From assembly GCA_014529385.2 (NCBI GenBank), contig CM043950.1, forward strand, positions 78,796,343 to 78,860,342: 64,000 nt of DNA, in the 5' to 3' direction. Positions 33,522 to 43,294 of this stretch are shown in pieces (within the stretch, counting starts at the first letter, position 1; every line of letters begins with the position of its first letter). The stretch is from Adiantum capillus-veneris. Its lineage: Eukaryota; Streptophyta; Polypodiopsida; Polypodiales; Pteridaceae. The notes beneath the pieces were generated by a model. The model searched no databases. It was not told the origin of the DNA and was given only the letters and a program-made list of their open reading frames with translations. The translations under genes were made by a program, and so were the position numbers.

Positions 33522-34328
33522 CTAGAAAGAGACTGAAAAAGTCATGAGAGCATGGTCCACTGCTACTCCAACAGGTCTAGGACCCACACTGAGATCCTGA
33601 ATATTAGAGATGAAGCTCGGTGGAGTCATGACATAGTCCACTGTACTGGCCCCATGTCTGTGTGGAAAGCATGTGAATCCCCCAGACGAAGGAAAGATCT
33701 CTAGAACATTAAGTATGGCCAAACCATGCGTAGTCGTCATCTCCATGAGATATCTCCCGTACTCTGTGTGCTCTCTATCCTCTGAGTGTCTGCCAAGCCC
33801 CATCTCCAATATATCCATCTCTCTAAGCATCTCCTCCGAGGTATCATAAAATACCGTTTGGGAGTTGGCCGTCCTGGCATTAATGTCTCCCAAAAGAATG
33901 ATATCTCCATCTCTAGAGAACTCCCATATGTCATCATCAAGTATAGAGAAGGGGGATTGCCCTCTAGGTGAGGTATAGACTGATGTGCTAGGGGGAAAGT
34001 AACATATAGCAATGTATAAGAATCTGCCTGTCTCAGCTCTCAGTCTCACCCACATGTATCTCGCCTGGTCATCTCTCCGGACAATCTGTAATAGCGGCTG
34101 CAACTCCTCCTTGAATAAGACTGCTACCCCTCCCGAACCTCGACTCCCATGCTGGGATCTAGCGTCTGGCCGACAACCTGTCTCCCATAAGTAACCAGTC
34201 ACACTTGGCATCAACTGTCCAGATTTCTGATGTGTCTCTGAGTAAAAGACAATGTCTCTATCTCTTAAGCTATCCTCAAAGGCACCCACATCCAGCCTAT
34301 ATGATCCATTACAATTCCATGCCGCCAT
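33522..34328 (-). CDS. LINE A2 ORF2: APE-type endonuclease domain
   Basis: 268 codons. Motifs in order: AAWNCNGS (Asn), DIVFYSETHQ (Glu), GSGGVAVLFKEEL, YIAICYFPPSTSVY, GDINART (Asp-x-Asn), CFPHRHGASTVDYVM (Asp) and VDHALM (Asp-His). It is an exonuclease-endonuclease-phosphatase fold enzyme that cleaves the target site. ORF1 ends in TGA only 30 nt upstream and in the same frame, so translation may need reinitiation or readthrough. The frame ends at a TAG, cutting it off from RT. Confidence 0.88.
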   Translation of the reverse strand: MAAWNCNGSYRLDVGAFEDSLRDRDIVFYSETHQKSGQLMPSVTGYLWETGCRPDARSQHGSRGSGGVAVLFKEELQPLLQIVRRDDQARYMWVRLRAETGRFLYIAICYFPPSTSVYTSPRGQSPFSILDDDIWEFSRDGDIILLGDINARTANSQTVFYDTSEEMLREMDILEMGLGRHSEDREHTEYGRYLMEMTTTHGLAILNVLEIFPSSGGFTCFPHRHGASTVDYVMTPPSFISNIQDLSVGPRPVGVAVDHALMTFSVSF

Positions 34329-34358
34329 CCGGAGTGTGGTCCCATATGTCTCGCACCT

Positions 34359-35513
34359 TCATGTTGTGCGTCTTTCCACAACCACTACTTTCCCTCCTCT
34401 ATAAAAGGCAATTTTTCCCTTCTCCCTTGCTGCCTTGATCTCTGGCATCAACTCTTGCATATGTGCTATTTGTGCTAAATTAAGGTCATCCCCCATAAAT
34501 ATTCTAGTTTTCTCAAGTGTTGGTCTCTTCTTCAGGAATTCCTTCCTTGTTTCCAAAGTCGGGAAACGTACAATAAGTGCTCTCTCTTTGGCGTTTCCCT
34601 GATCATCCACTCCCTTCTTTCCTACTCTCCAAGCACCTGTGTGCATAGGTTCCGGGATGCCCATGCGCTGCAAGAGTTCCTTCACTTTGTCTTCTACATT
34701 TTCGATGTCTTTGATACCAGTAATACGCACATGGAGGGCTCTAGTCCTCCTCTTCTGTTCCTCATCAACGGTCATATTGATGATGGTAGAAGTCTGTGCG
34801 GCTTCTGGCATCCAGGCCTTCCCTTTCTTTGCACCTTCAATCCATTTTTCTACTTCGTCAACTTTCTCCTGTGTTTTAAAAAGGCGCTCCGCCCATGAGG
34901 AAGCCTCTTTTGAGTTTTGTTCTTCCCCTTCGCGAAGAGTTTTCACCTGCTCCTTAATTTCTTCGAGCTCCTTTAGCATCGAGGGCTGATTTCCCCCCTC
35001 CATTTTGGGCATAGATTTGCAATCTGCAAGTTCCCCTTTAAGTTCTTCGATCACTGCATCTTTATCCTTCATGCACTTTTCCATAGTGGTTTTCCAAGAT
35101 TCAAAGCTTGCAATTTCCACATCCAACGTTTTCTGCATAATGCATTCCATTACATTCACTTCTGCCCGCATTAGAGCCTGCATCTCCCCTTTCACAGATA
35201 GATACATCTCATCATGCTTATCAAGCATCGCTTTATCCAATTCTTTCCTCATATCTGCATACATAGAATTCTTATAATTATCTGCATTTACGTACATCTC
35301 TTTCATGATGTCATCTCTCATAAAGCTGAGCTCCGATTTAATCATCACTTGAACCTTCTCCATCATTAAATCATCTTGGAATCTGACGGTTTTACCTGCC
35401 CGTAGAGAGCTTGGCGAGAGTATACTATCTCTGTTCCTCCGCTTGAATGTCGCTTTCATTTTTTGTGGGGTGGTGAAACCACTTGCATCACCATCCTCGA
35501 CTGGTTGGTCCAT
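34359..35513 (-). CDS. LINE A2 ORF1: coiled-coil RNA-binding protein
   Basis: Intact 384-codon frame. Residues 1-45: charged N-terminus with KRRNRDSILSPSSLR. Residues 50-230: long heptad-like helix (RDDIMKEMYV, KELDKAMLDKHDEM, ELEEIKEQVKTLREGEEQ). Residues 260-384: TRALHVRITGIKDIENV, AWRVGKKG, RALIVRFPTLETRKEFLKKR, IFMGDDLNLAQIAHM and KVVVVERRTT. The order coiled coil, RRM-like domain and C-terminal basic domain recalls animal L1 ORF1p rather than the DUF4283/CCHC ORF1 common in flowering-plant LINEs. No knuckle is seen. Expected role: RNA-binding chaperone. Confidence 0.82.
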   Translation of the reverse strand: MDQPVEDGDASGFTTPQKMKATFKRRNRDSILSPSSLRAGKTVRFQDDLMMEKVQVMIKSELSFMRDDIMKEMYVNADNYKNSMYADMRKELDKAMLDKHDEMYLSVKGEMQALMRAEVNVMECIMQKTLDVEIASFESWKTTMEKCMKDKDAVIEELKGELADCKSMPKMEGGNQPSMLKELEEIKEQVKTLREGEEQNSKEASSWAERLFKTQEKVDEVEKWIEGAKKGKAWMPEAAQTSTIINMTVDEEQKRRTRALHVRITGIKDIENVEDKVKELLQRMGIPEPMHTGAWRVGKKGVDDQGNAKERALIVRFPTLETRKEFLKKRPTLEKTRIFMGDDLNLAQIAHMQELMPEIKAAREKGKIAFYRGGKVVVVERRTT

Positions 35514-35579
35514 CCGAGAGAGAGGAACAGAGCGAGCATTGAGTCAAGCCCTCACCAGCTGCCACTGGTGTTGATGTGA

Positions 35580-36096
35580 CAGCGCAATGTAAGTTGCTGC
35601 ACCTCGCCCTCGCCAGACGACCTGCTCACCCTCGTCTTCGTCTAGGCCGTTCGCCCGTGTCTAGGCTGCTCGCCCTCACCTTCGTCTAGGCTGCTCGTCC
35701 TCGTCTAGGCTATTTTCCCTCGCCCTCGTCTAGGCTGCTCGCCTTTGTCCTCGTCTCAGGCTACTCGCCCTCGTCTCAGGCTCGCCCCCGTCTCAGGCTG
35801 CTCGCCCTCGCCTCAGGCTCGTCTTCCTCTCAGGAGAAGTCGTCCTCGTCTCAAGCTGCTCGCCCTCGCCTCAGGCTCGCCTTCGTCTCAGGAGTGGTCG
35901 TCCTCGTCTCAGGCTGCTCGCCTTCGCCTCAGGCTCGCCTTCGTCTCAAGAGAGGTCGCCCTCGTCTCAGGCTGCTCGCCCTCGCCTCAGGCTGCTCACC
36001 CTCGACCTCGCCTCAGCCTGCTCGTCCTCGCCTTAGACTCCTCGCCCTCGCCTCAGACTCCTCGCCCTCGCCTCAGCCCGACGTAGTTCCGTGCTC
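35580..36096 (-). repeat. LINE A2 5' UTR minisatellite
   Basis: Plus-strand units such as CTCGCCCTCGTCTCAGGCTG and CTCGTCTCAGGAG (about 15-24 bp) repeat over about 500 bp. It corresponds to the 27530-27956 array in A1. Confidence 0.8.
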
Positions 36097-36108
36097 GGGG
36101 GGGGGGGG

Positions 36109-36110
<2 letters not shown>

Positions 36111-36164
<54 letters not shown>
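36111..36164. repeat. (GA)n microsatellite between LINE A2 and LINE A3
   Basis: About 27 GA units, preceded by a run of about 14 G that belongs to the 5' end of A2. It directly follows the A3 tail (GAAATGAAATG on the plus strand). Confidence 0.96.
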
Positions 36165-36167
<3 letters not shown>

Positions 36168-37844
36168 GAAATGTTATATTAACGTCTTCAAAAGGCCAAA
36201 GTGACCTATGAGACCAGAAAGTTACAATGTGGTGGATCTGATACAGAGTCAGAATAACAAGATGACAAAATGACAGAATGACAAAATAAAATACTATGAA
36301 ATCCTAAACTGCTACAGTTGCTAGGTGTGGACTAACCAGCTAAACAGCTAGCTGGGATAGCTAGATCACAAGAGATCCAGCATCGGTCGTTGGCGGATCT
36401 CATCAATCTCCTCCATGGTCAGTAGTCTGACCGGGCGTCGTGCATGTCGAGCCAAAGTGACCCGAATCCTCTGATGTAGCCTCTGTCGATGCTGTGTAGT
36501 CCTCTGCAGTCGTGGGCGTCTGGATCTCCCCAGCTCAGTCGCTCGATCGATCAGTATGCCTCTGGTGTAAGGCGACGAGCTCTGCTGTGGTAGTAACTCC
36601 TCCGTGTGTCCACTGGCAGCTCTAAAGAAGTCTGTGATCTGTCTCTGAGACTGGCTAGCCTCTCCTCTCATCGGGTTTTCTCTGTGTCTGCGCAGCTCGA
36701 GCAAAAACAAACCCAAGCATCTCTGATCCTCGTATCGCATGACTCTAGAGGATGGTCCAAAACCCTCTCTGGACAAGCAATGGAAGCGGCCTCGTATCTC
36801 GTAGTAGACGGGGCAGTGGCATGTGTAGTGCAACTGTCTCAGGCTCGATATCACACAAGGGGCATGTCCTAGCCTCTGCTGGTACTCCGCTGTATCTCCC
36901 AGTCTTGATCCACAGCTGGTGTGAAGATGTGCGTATCTGGCCAATAGCACATCGTATCCGATGAGACAAGTGGGTGTCCATGTATCTCGTCACAAAACCA
37001 TCCTCAGTAAGCTGGAGGAGATGCTCTCTGTAGAAAGCCATCTTCGTGCCCAACTCCTCTACTGGCTGTATCCATGTCCTCTTGGTGTCTAGCTGAGTCA
37101 AGTCCTAGCGAATGAGCCTGGTGATCTCGGACTCTGTAAGAGTCAGAGAGGGAGCATCCAGTGAGTACTGGAATGGAGGCAATCTGTCTATGCTGAACCC
37201 ATGCGCCTGAAACCATGATGTCATCTCCCCATACCAGCATGCTGCATCTCCCTGCATGGCTAACTATCGAGAGGACTCAAGTACAAGGCGTGCATATCTC
37301 TCTCCGGGAAGTTGCCACATGCGGTGTGTGAAGGAGACAGATCTGGTGAGCGCCTGAACCACCAGTGGGGGGGCAACTAGCTTTGCTCGTACAATAGCAC
37401 GTGGTACTGAAGCCTTGGCTCTGATGAGCCGCGAGATCATAGAGACCAAAGGCTTCTTCATGTCCCCCCGTCCATCACTGCGGCCTGTCCTTCCGTGATG
37501 ATCCAGTGAAGGTCCCCAAATCTCAGCTCCATAAAGCAATGCAGAAGCCACCAAAGTGTCAAAGAGCCAGAGCTTCGTCCGAGGCTCCTGAAACTGAACC
37601 TGTGAACACATCTTTTCCAATCTACCCAATGCTGCATGGGCTATGGTCAATCTAGTCTCTGCTGCCCTCCTCAATGAAAATGTTGGCCCACTAAAAACCA
37701 CTCCAAGGTAAGTGTAAGCATCTGAATACTCCACCTTCTCTTGGCCGTATGTGAAGGCGGGCGCTGACCTCCTAATCCACTGTGGGGTGGTATTAAATAC
37801 CATGACCTTGGTTTTACCAAGGTCGACGGACAAACCACTTTCCT
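36165..37844 (-). mobile_element. LINE A3, 5'-truncated
   Basis: Minus strand, 1.7 kb. 37850-37264 is the RT thumb and post-RT region (LGKTKVMVFNTTP, YLGVVFSGPTFSLRRAAETR, EIWGPSLDHH). 37240-36366 is the C-terminal region in several frames (CAIGQIRTSSHQLWI, CPLCDIEPET, CHCPVYYEIRGRFHCL). The tail hairpin is at 36207-36193 (AGGTCA-CTT-TGGCCT). It ends in (CATTT)2 and then (TC)n. Confidence 0.85.
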
Positions 37845-38232
37845 GAGGATGTCGGAGCAAGATGTCCCTATATAAAATTGGTGGCCCTGAACTGCCACTA
37901 ACAGCATCCCCGTCCGGGTATTTGTTTATTAGTTGAGCTCTTATCGCACAAGGAGTCGGAGGGCTGGAGCTCGCTGCCTTTGCTTCCCCGCTATCATTGA
38001 ACCCCCCCCCCCCCACCCCTCACCCCCCCTCCCTCCCTCCCCCTTTCCCTTCACACATCGCCCCCGCCTTGGCCTCCACACTCACACGTTCCATTCCTTG
38101 TTACAGTGAAAGACGCGCCCCCCACCCCCCAGCAGTAGGAAACACAGATGGAGGCCCCTGCTCTGCCTCGGAGAGCCTCTAACGAAGTCCCCCTCGCCTA
38201 ACCCTACAAAGCCGACCATCCAACTTGCTCTA
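37845..38232. other. C-rich non-coding spacer
   Basis: Unrelated sequence between the truncation point of A3 and LINE C. It contains a nearly pure C tract at 38000-38045. It may include LINE C 5' UTR. No gene. Confidence 0.45.
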
Positions 38233-38523
38233 TTGCCGATGGAGCAAGCAAGTCAGCAACAGAGGTGGAGCGCCTTCAGGCCACCTCCGTCATCTGAAAG
38301 ATTATCGGCTACCCGACCCAACAGAGGTGAGGTGTGCAACCTCCTCCAAGCCCACCTTCTTGTGGAGGTGGGAAAGATCATCGACATGCAGCTCCTCGGG
38401 CATGGTTACTATCAAATCGAGTTTGAGACCCCCGAAATGGCTTCCAAGGTCATTTCAGTGAGCCATCTGAGCAATCAGGGCACATTTTCTGTAGTGATGC
38501 CATGGTTTCGACCCTGGTTCTGA
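38233..38523 (+). pseudogene. LINE C ORF1 remnant (DUF4283-like)
   Basis: 96-codon frame. The second half reads LLVEVGKIIDMQLLGHGYYQ, IEFETPEMASKVI and VVMPWFRPWF, which fits the 'G-x-Y-x-I-x-F ... MPWFP' core of the DUF4283 domain in plant LINE ORF1 proteins. It ends abruptly and is followed within 30 bp by RT sequence, so the rest of ORF1, the endonuclease and the RT N-terminus were deleted. Confidence 0.6.
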
Positions 38524-38539
38524 TGTTCTTGTTGAGTCG

Positions 38540-38946
38540 ATTTTGAGAAGGCCTACGACAGAGTTGACTGGGACTTTCTGGAGGGCACTCTACGCAGGAT
38601 GGGCTTTTCAAATGCTTGGATTAGAGGGGTGTCAGCTTTGTACAGACGGGCACACAGTCAGGTACCTTTGTCAGGAGGTAGAGGTAATCATTTCATGCTC
38701 ACACGTTCGGTCAGACAGGGCTGCCCTCTTGCCCCCTTCCTCTTTCTGTTCTATGCTGAGGCGATGAGCAGGTTTTTGGTGTCGCAGCAGGTTGGTTCAC
38801 GGGGCTTAGCACTCCCTATTCGGGGGGATGAGCTACTAGACACTGAGTTTGCTGACGACTCAGCCTTGTCATTGGATGGCAGGACGCCAACCTTCACAGG
38901 TGTGAGCAAACTCTTGAGACCTTCTGTTGTGCATCTGGCGCACTGA
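38540..38946 (+). pseudogene. LINE C reverse transcriptase core
   Basis: The frame near 38545 reads DFEKAYDRVDWDFLEGTLRR (first catalytic Asp). 38599-38946 continues SNAWIRGVSALYRRAHSQV, LTRSVRQGCPLAPFLFLFYA and LLDTEFADDSALSLDG (FADD box). These are L1-type plant LINE motifs. The frame then breaks (TAG near 38944). Confidence 0.85.
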
Positions 38947-38963
38947 TCAACTAGAGAAAGACA

Positions 38964-41074
38964 GTGGCTTTCTCTGTTGGTAGTGCTCCTGTGCCCAATT
39001 GGATGCCAGGTGAGAGTTTCAGGTGGATTCCCCCAGGGACTGCAGTTCGGTACTTGGGCCTTCAGGTTGGTTTGGACTTGTCTCCCGAGCAACAGATTGC
39101 TCCCCTCCTCCTGTCTATCAGGAGGAAGTTGTTACATTGGAGCTCCGCACGACTTTCTTTGGCTGGCAGAGTTGTAGTGGCCAACCAGGTGTTGTTGGCT
39201 ACTATGTGGTACATCACTTCTTGTTGGATCTTCTCGAGTTCTTGTATCAGCCAGGTAGAGCAGCTGATCATTTGGTCAGGGCAAGACACTCTCACAGCCC
39301 GGGCCAAAGTGGCTTGGCAGGTCATCACTCTTCCTTGTTCACAGGGAGGGCTAGGGATCATAGACCCAGCACAGTAGAGTAGAGGCCTTCTAGGGAAGTT
39401 CATCGTCCGAGGTCTTCTTCCAGGTGAGGAGGTGAGGAGCCCTGGAAGGAGTTCTTGTTACAGCGGCTTCGTGCTAGGGTGCCTCAGGCAGGAGGACCGC
39501 AGGAGGACCTGGCAACCTTCGACCAAATGAATCTTAACAGAGATGCGCAGAGTTGGTTTGAGCAGGAGACTGGAGGATCGCTTCGCTGTGGGGTTGCTTC
39601 GATCTTGGGAGCACTTGCGGCGAGGCTTGGAGCAGCGTCAGCCTACTTGAACGGAGGAGCACCTGCGACAGCCCCTTGTTTAGAACCCCATGGTTTGCAC
39701 TCAGAGAGGTCACTTGGTTGGTAGTCGGCCTCATGTTTCCTGGGGTTCCATGGCAGCGGGTCCAGCACGCTCTTTAGGTGACTGTTACAGTTTTCAGGCT
39801 TCTCAGAGGAGCTACAGGGCTTTCAGCTACTATAGGGCATGAGAGGGGTGCAGAGCATGTGCCAGGAAATCTCAAAGGCAGTACCAGCTGAGTGGCTCAT
39901 GCCTCTCGAGGCAACAACGCCCAGATGGATGGGAGCCTTCATGCGACTGGAGGTTCTCATCTCTGTTTGGGCTTGCTCAGAGACTGTTTCTTCGCTGTTT
40001 TTCGAGCTACAGGGTGAGGGACGCTTACAGCAAGTTGCAGTAGAGGCCCCGCAAGTGGCAGAGTGCTGTTTTCAGAGGATCCGAGTGGTGGGCATCTGTG
40101 GGAGGACTTGTGTCATCGATCCTTACCCAGCTGCTCTTGAGACTGGACATTGGAGACTGTGGGCTTGGGAGTGATGTCCACTGGCACGAGTATAGTGGGA
40201 TCCTAGAGAGTGGCTTTGAAGGGACCCCGTCTCTTCTACAGACCACCTTGGTGTCCCTTTCTTTCAGTACATTGTTCGACTGGGATGTCACATACTGGCA
40301 GCATAGAGAGAGGCTGGCCTTGCTGCAGCACCTCATTGGTAGGAGGAGGGTCTCACAGCTGAGTTCTTGGCAGCTTTTTGGGAGAGGTTGTGGGAGTCCA
40401 GACTACCGAGGCGAGTCACTTTGTTTCAGTGGTGGCTGGTCACACACAGAGCTATAGCAGTTGGGAGTTGGCTTGTGCATAGTGGTCTCTCGTCCGCATG
40501 CACAGCTTGTCACCATCTTGTGGAGAGTCAGTGTCACTATCTTTGGGACTGTCCCTTGGCACAGCAGGTGTGGCTAAGTGTTCTTCGGCTGATGCCCGCT
40601 CTTTCCACGGCTCAGCAGTACACTTGGGGGACAGCTGCTTGGTCCACTCTCACGGGCCCGGCACTTCAGTTTGAGCTATCATCCACCAGCAGAATGATAG
40701 TGATGCAGGGGGAGCGACCTACACTCTAGCTTGCCACAGAGCTTACTCCACAGGAGTGGTGCAGTGAGAGAGAGGTGTGTTGGGAGCTCATCAGTGGCCT
40801 GACACTCTGGTTCATCTGGCGGGCCCTTTGCTTCTGCATCTACGAGGCTCGCCCTGTACCACCAGCAAAGACTGTTCGGGACCTTTGGCTGAAGCTGGTC
40901 CATACTCTCAGAGGAAAGTTTGAGAGACTCCAGGGCAGTTCCGACCGCATGAGGGAGCGCAGAGAGGCTTTCCTTCGACTTTGGCGTCCTGGGCCATTTT
41001 TCACCATGGTCCAGGGTGTGCTCAGATGGCACTACCGTCCACCTGTGTGGCTCTTCCCTCCTCCCATCGCTTGA
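38964..41074 (+). pseudogene. LINE C post-RT region and zf-RVT domain
   Basis: 38964-39377: SIRRKLLHWSSARLSLAGRV and CSQGGLGIIDPA. 39839-40174: ECCFQRIRVVGICGRTCVID. 40367-40729: the zinc domain LPRRVTLFQWWLVTHRA, CTACHHLVESQCHYLWDC. 40775-41074: FIWRALCFCIYEARPVPP and RPPVWLFPPP, ending at TGA. Frames shift several times but long segments are open. The 7500-8645 fragment is a second copy of part of this. Confidence 0.82.
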
Positions 41075-41217
41075 TCTAGCCTCATTGTACATATGTTGTG
41101 TTTTCATTGGGAGAGTCTCCCCAGCATGATTGTTGTAGTCCTCTCTTGTAGAGGAGGTTGTAGCCCAATGGGCAATTTCATTAACTAATAGAAGGATCTT
41201 TTTCTCGGAAAAAAAAA
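41075..41217 (+). mobile_element. LINE C 3' UTR and tail
   Basis: Contains the perfect hairpins TCCTCT-CTTGT-AGAGGA (41139-41155) and GCCC-AAT-GGGC (41163-41173), then TTTCTCGGAAAAAAAAAT. It ends in the middle of family 2-type LTR element sequence, so LINE C inserted into or replaced part of that element. Confidence 0.75.
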
Positions 41218-42079
41218 TATTGTTAACACATCAGTATCCCTAAAGTCCAAAAGGAAATCAGTGACTTTATTCCTTCCAGGTAATCTGTGACAAAGGAGCA
41301 GAGTAACTCCTCTCTTGTGCAGTCCCGCCTGCACCATATTCAACCCGCTGATCTGTGAGAACTCTTGGAATAGCCACAGCTAGACCAAAAGCGTCGTGGT
41401 AAAGTTCTAAATCTGAGGAGTATCTACTAGGTCCTCCCCCCCCCCCATTCATTTCGCATTTAATGCCCAATGGTCTTAACTAAGAACTACCCTTCACTTT
41501 ACCTTCCTCTTTCCTGTCTTGGAAAGCCAATATCTGTTCTAAAACGAGTATCTCCTCGTTCTTTTTCAGTTCAGGTTCATTCGGAAGCTGTCACTGCTCC
41601 AAAGTCATCATCATCTCATTCTTAATCCATAATGTTCTATCTGTTTTGAAATGAGGAACTCCGACATCGTGCAACGATATGTCCTTGTTCTCCACATTCA
41701 AAACACTTTCCTGCTTTAAAATATTCATCTCTCTAGTCTTCTGTCAGTCGAGATCGTGTCTCTTTCTGTTCTTCTATCAATCAAGTTCGTGTATTTTTCA
41801 GTCGTCTGTTCCTGTTCAGACTTGTCGAAGGTCATTTGGTGGGTAAGTCAAGTTACCCGAATGCATAGCGAATCCCACCTCTCAATCTGCTCCTTAAAAT
41901 TGAGCTTCTTGAAAGAAGAGGTCAAAAAAGTATCCCAAAATCTTTCACAATAAGTATCCTTTCCAGTATCTGGTTCATCTTTTGGTCAACGATTCTGTCC
42001 AGCTCTTTCTGTGAATAAAGCTTCCGCTTTTCTGCATTCATCTATCCTTTCAGCTTTCCTTCCATCCTTAGAGAAAAAT
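41218..42079 (-). pseudogene. Family 2b LTR element: gag/protease remnant
   Basis: Parallels 49790-50760 of the family 2 element. The plus-strand words GACAAAGGAGCAGAGTAACT and CTCAATCTGCTCCTTAAA recur in both. It is minus-strand gag and protease, heavily mutated. It continues beyond the inserted element 42080-46471 at 46477-46921. The last five bases (42075-42079, AAAAT) are the target site of that insertion. Confidence 0.6.
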
Positions 42080-43281
42080 TGTAAGGTGTTGCGGAAGTGA
42101 ATGTTGAACTTTGCTCAAGATGAGTGCTCCGAACTGTGCTCAAGGGTTCCTTTTACTTACGGAAGGGAGAGCCTTCCGTTGCTTCACTGAGAGAGTGCAA
42201 ATGATCACAAACAAAGTGGCAAACACTATGAATGAAGGTGCTGAGACTGAGAGATAGAGAGAGAGAAGAGAATACGACACCAGAATGTTGTCAAACCCTC
42301 CTCCAAAGGCCCGAGTCACTATGGTGAGAGCGGTCTACTATTGATTGCACAATCTCTACAATGCTTTGGACTTGCCGACGGTGTCGACGACGATGAGGAC
42401 GACGACAAGACGGGCTGAAATCTGAAAGCGCTACTGGCTGAAATCTGCAAATTTATCTGTTGAATTCTGACTCTATGTCGATGACGATGTCGATAGCGAC
42501 GATGCGACGACGAGGTGCTGAAAACGCAGATGCTGAAATCTGCGTTTTTCGGGCTGAATTTGCAAACTACACTGGATCTGACCGTGCGGCGAGGATCTGC
42601 TACGGGAATGTGAGATCTGCAAGGTTCGGGACTTCTACTGCAGAGTCTTGACGCTGATGCTGGTCTAACTGCTGAAGCCGTCGCAGAGAATCTGCAAAAC
42701 GCTAGGGTTGCTGCATGATCCAAAAACGCTAGGGCTGAATCTGTCTTTTTGTCGCCAGATTGTCTTGCAAAAGCAAAACGCTAGGCTGCCAGGCTGATTT
42801 GCAATGCAAAAACGCCAGGCTGACTGTGGATGAAAACGCTAGGCCTTTGCAGATGCAAAAACGCTAGGTTTGCTGATGGGGGGGAATCTTGCTGAGAAGG
42901 TGCTTGTTAAACAGATGTTCCTGTTGCCTCTTCTGCCAGAAAGTGCTAGCGCTAGGCTTCTTATGTACTTGCTTTGTAAATTGCCCTACCCAATCCCCAA
43001 CAAAAGTTGCTTAAAAATAATAAGTGAATATTGGCTAAAATAGGGAAAATAGGTCTATGCACTGTAAAAATGCTTCTGATGGAATCTGACTGTAATCTGA
43101 TGATCATGCTGCGTGCAACTAGAGGATATGCATCTACTATAAGTGCCTGGATATGCACGGTCTGCGAACAGACTCACAAAAGTGCCAGAACACTTCCTAG
43201 TCTAGGCTGACTGAACTGAATTGAACCCATGTTGTGAAGTAGCTTGTCCACGTACACATAGGGTTAGATGTGCACGTGACA
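42080..43281 (-). repeat. 3' LTR of the non-autonomous gypsy derivative
   Basis: 1202 bp. In minus sense it begins TGTCACGTGCACATCTAACC and ends ACCTTACA. It is very similar to 45268-46471. It contains many copies of AAAACGCTAGG-like words, and a GAC/CGA trinucleotide-rich patch near 42360-42520 whose long frame encodes poly-Ser and is not a gene. Confidence 0.92.
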
Positions 43282-43294
43282 TCCTCTCCTTTTC
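43282..43294 (-). promoter_or_regulatory. Polypurine tract
   Basis: Minus strand GAAAAGGAGAGGA directly precedes the 3' LTR. Confidence 0.8.

Larger units (their letters stand above)
30552..36110 (-). mobile_element. LINE A2, near full-length non-LTR retrotransposon
   Basis: Order on the minus strand: 5' UTR minisatellite (36096-35580), intact ORF1 (35513-34359), ORF2 with endonuclease (34328-33522), linker, RT (33218-31706) and a C-terminal zinc-knuckle region (31689-30649), then a 3' UTR with conserved hairpin (30619-30605) and a (CATTT)4 tail. The tail meets a short GA tract at 30552-30561; the 5' end meets (GA)26 at 36111. About 5.5 kb. Stops in ORF2 make it immobile now. Confidence 0.92.

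Noticed and set aside
42319-42723. 134-codon frame with poly-Ser inside a family 1 LTR
   Set aside because: Lies wholly in the LTR and comes from CGA/GAC trinucleotides. The other LTR copies do not keep it open.
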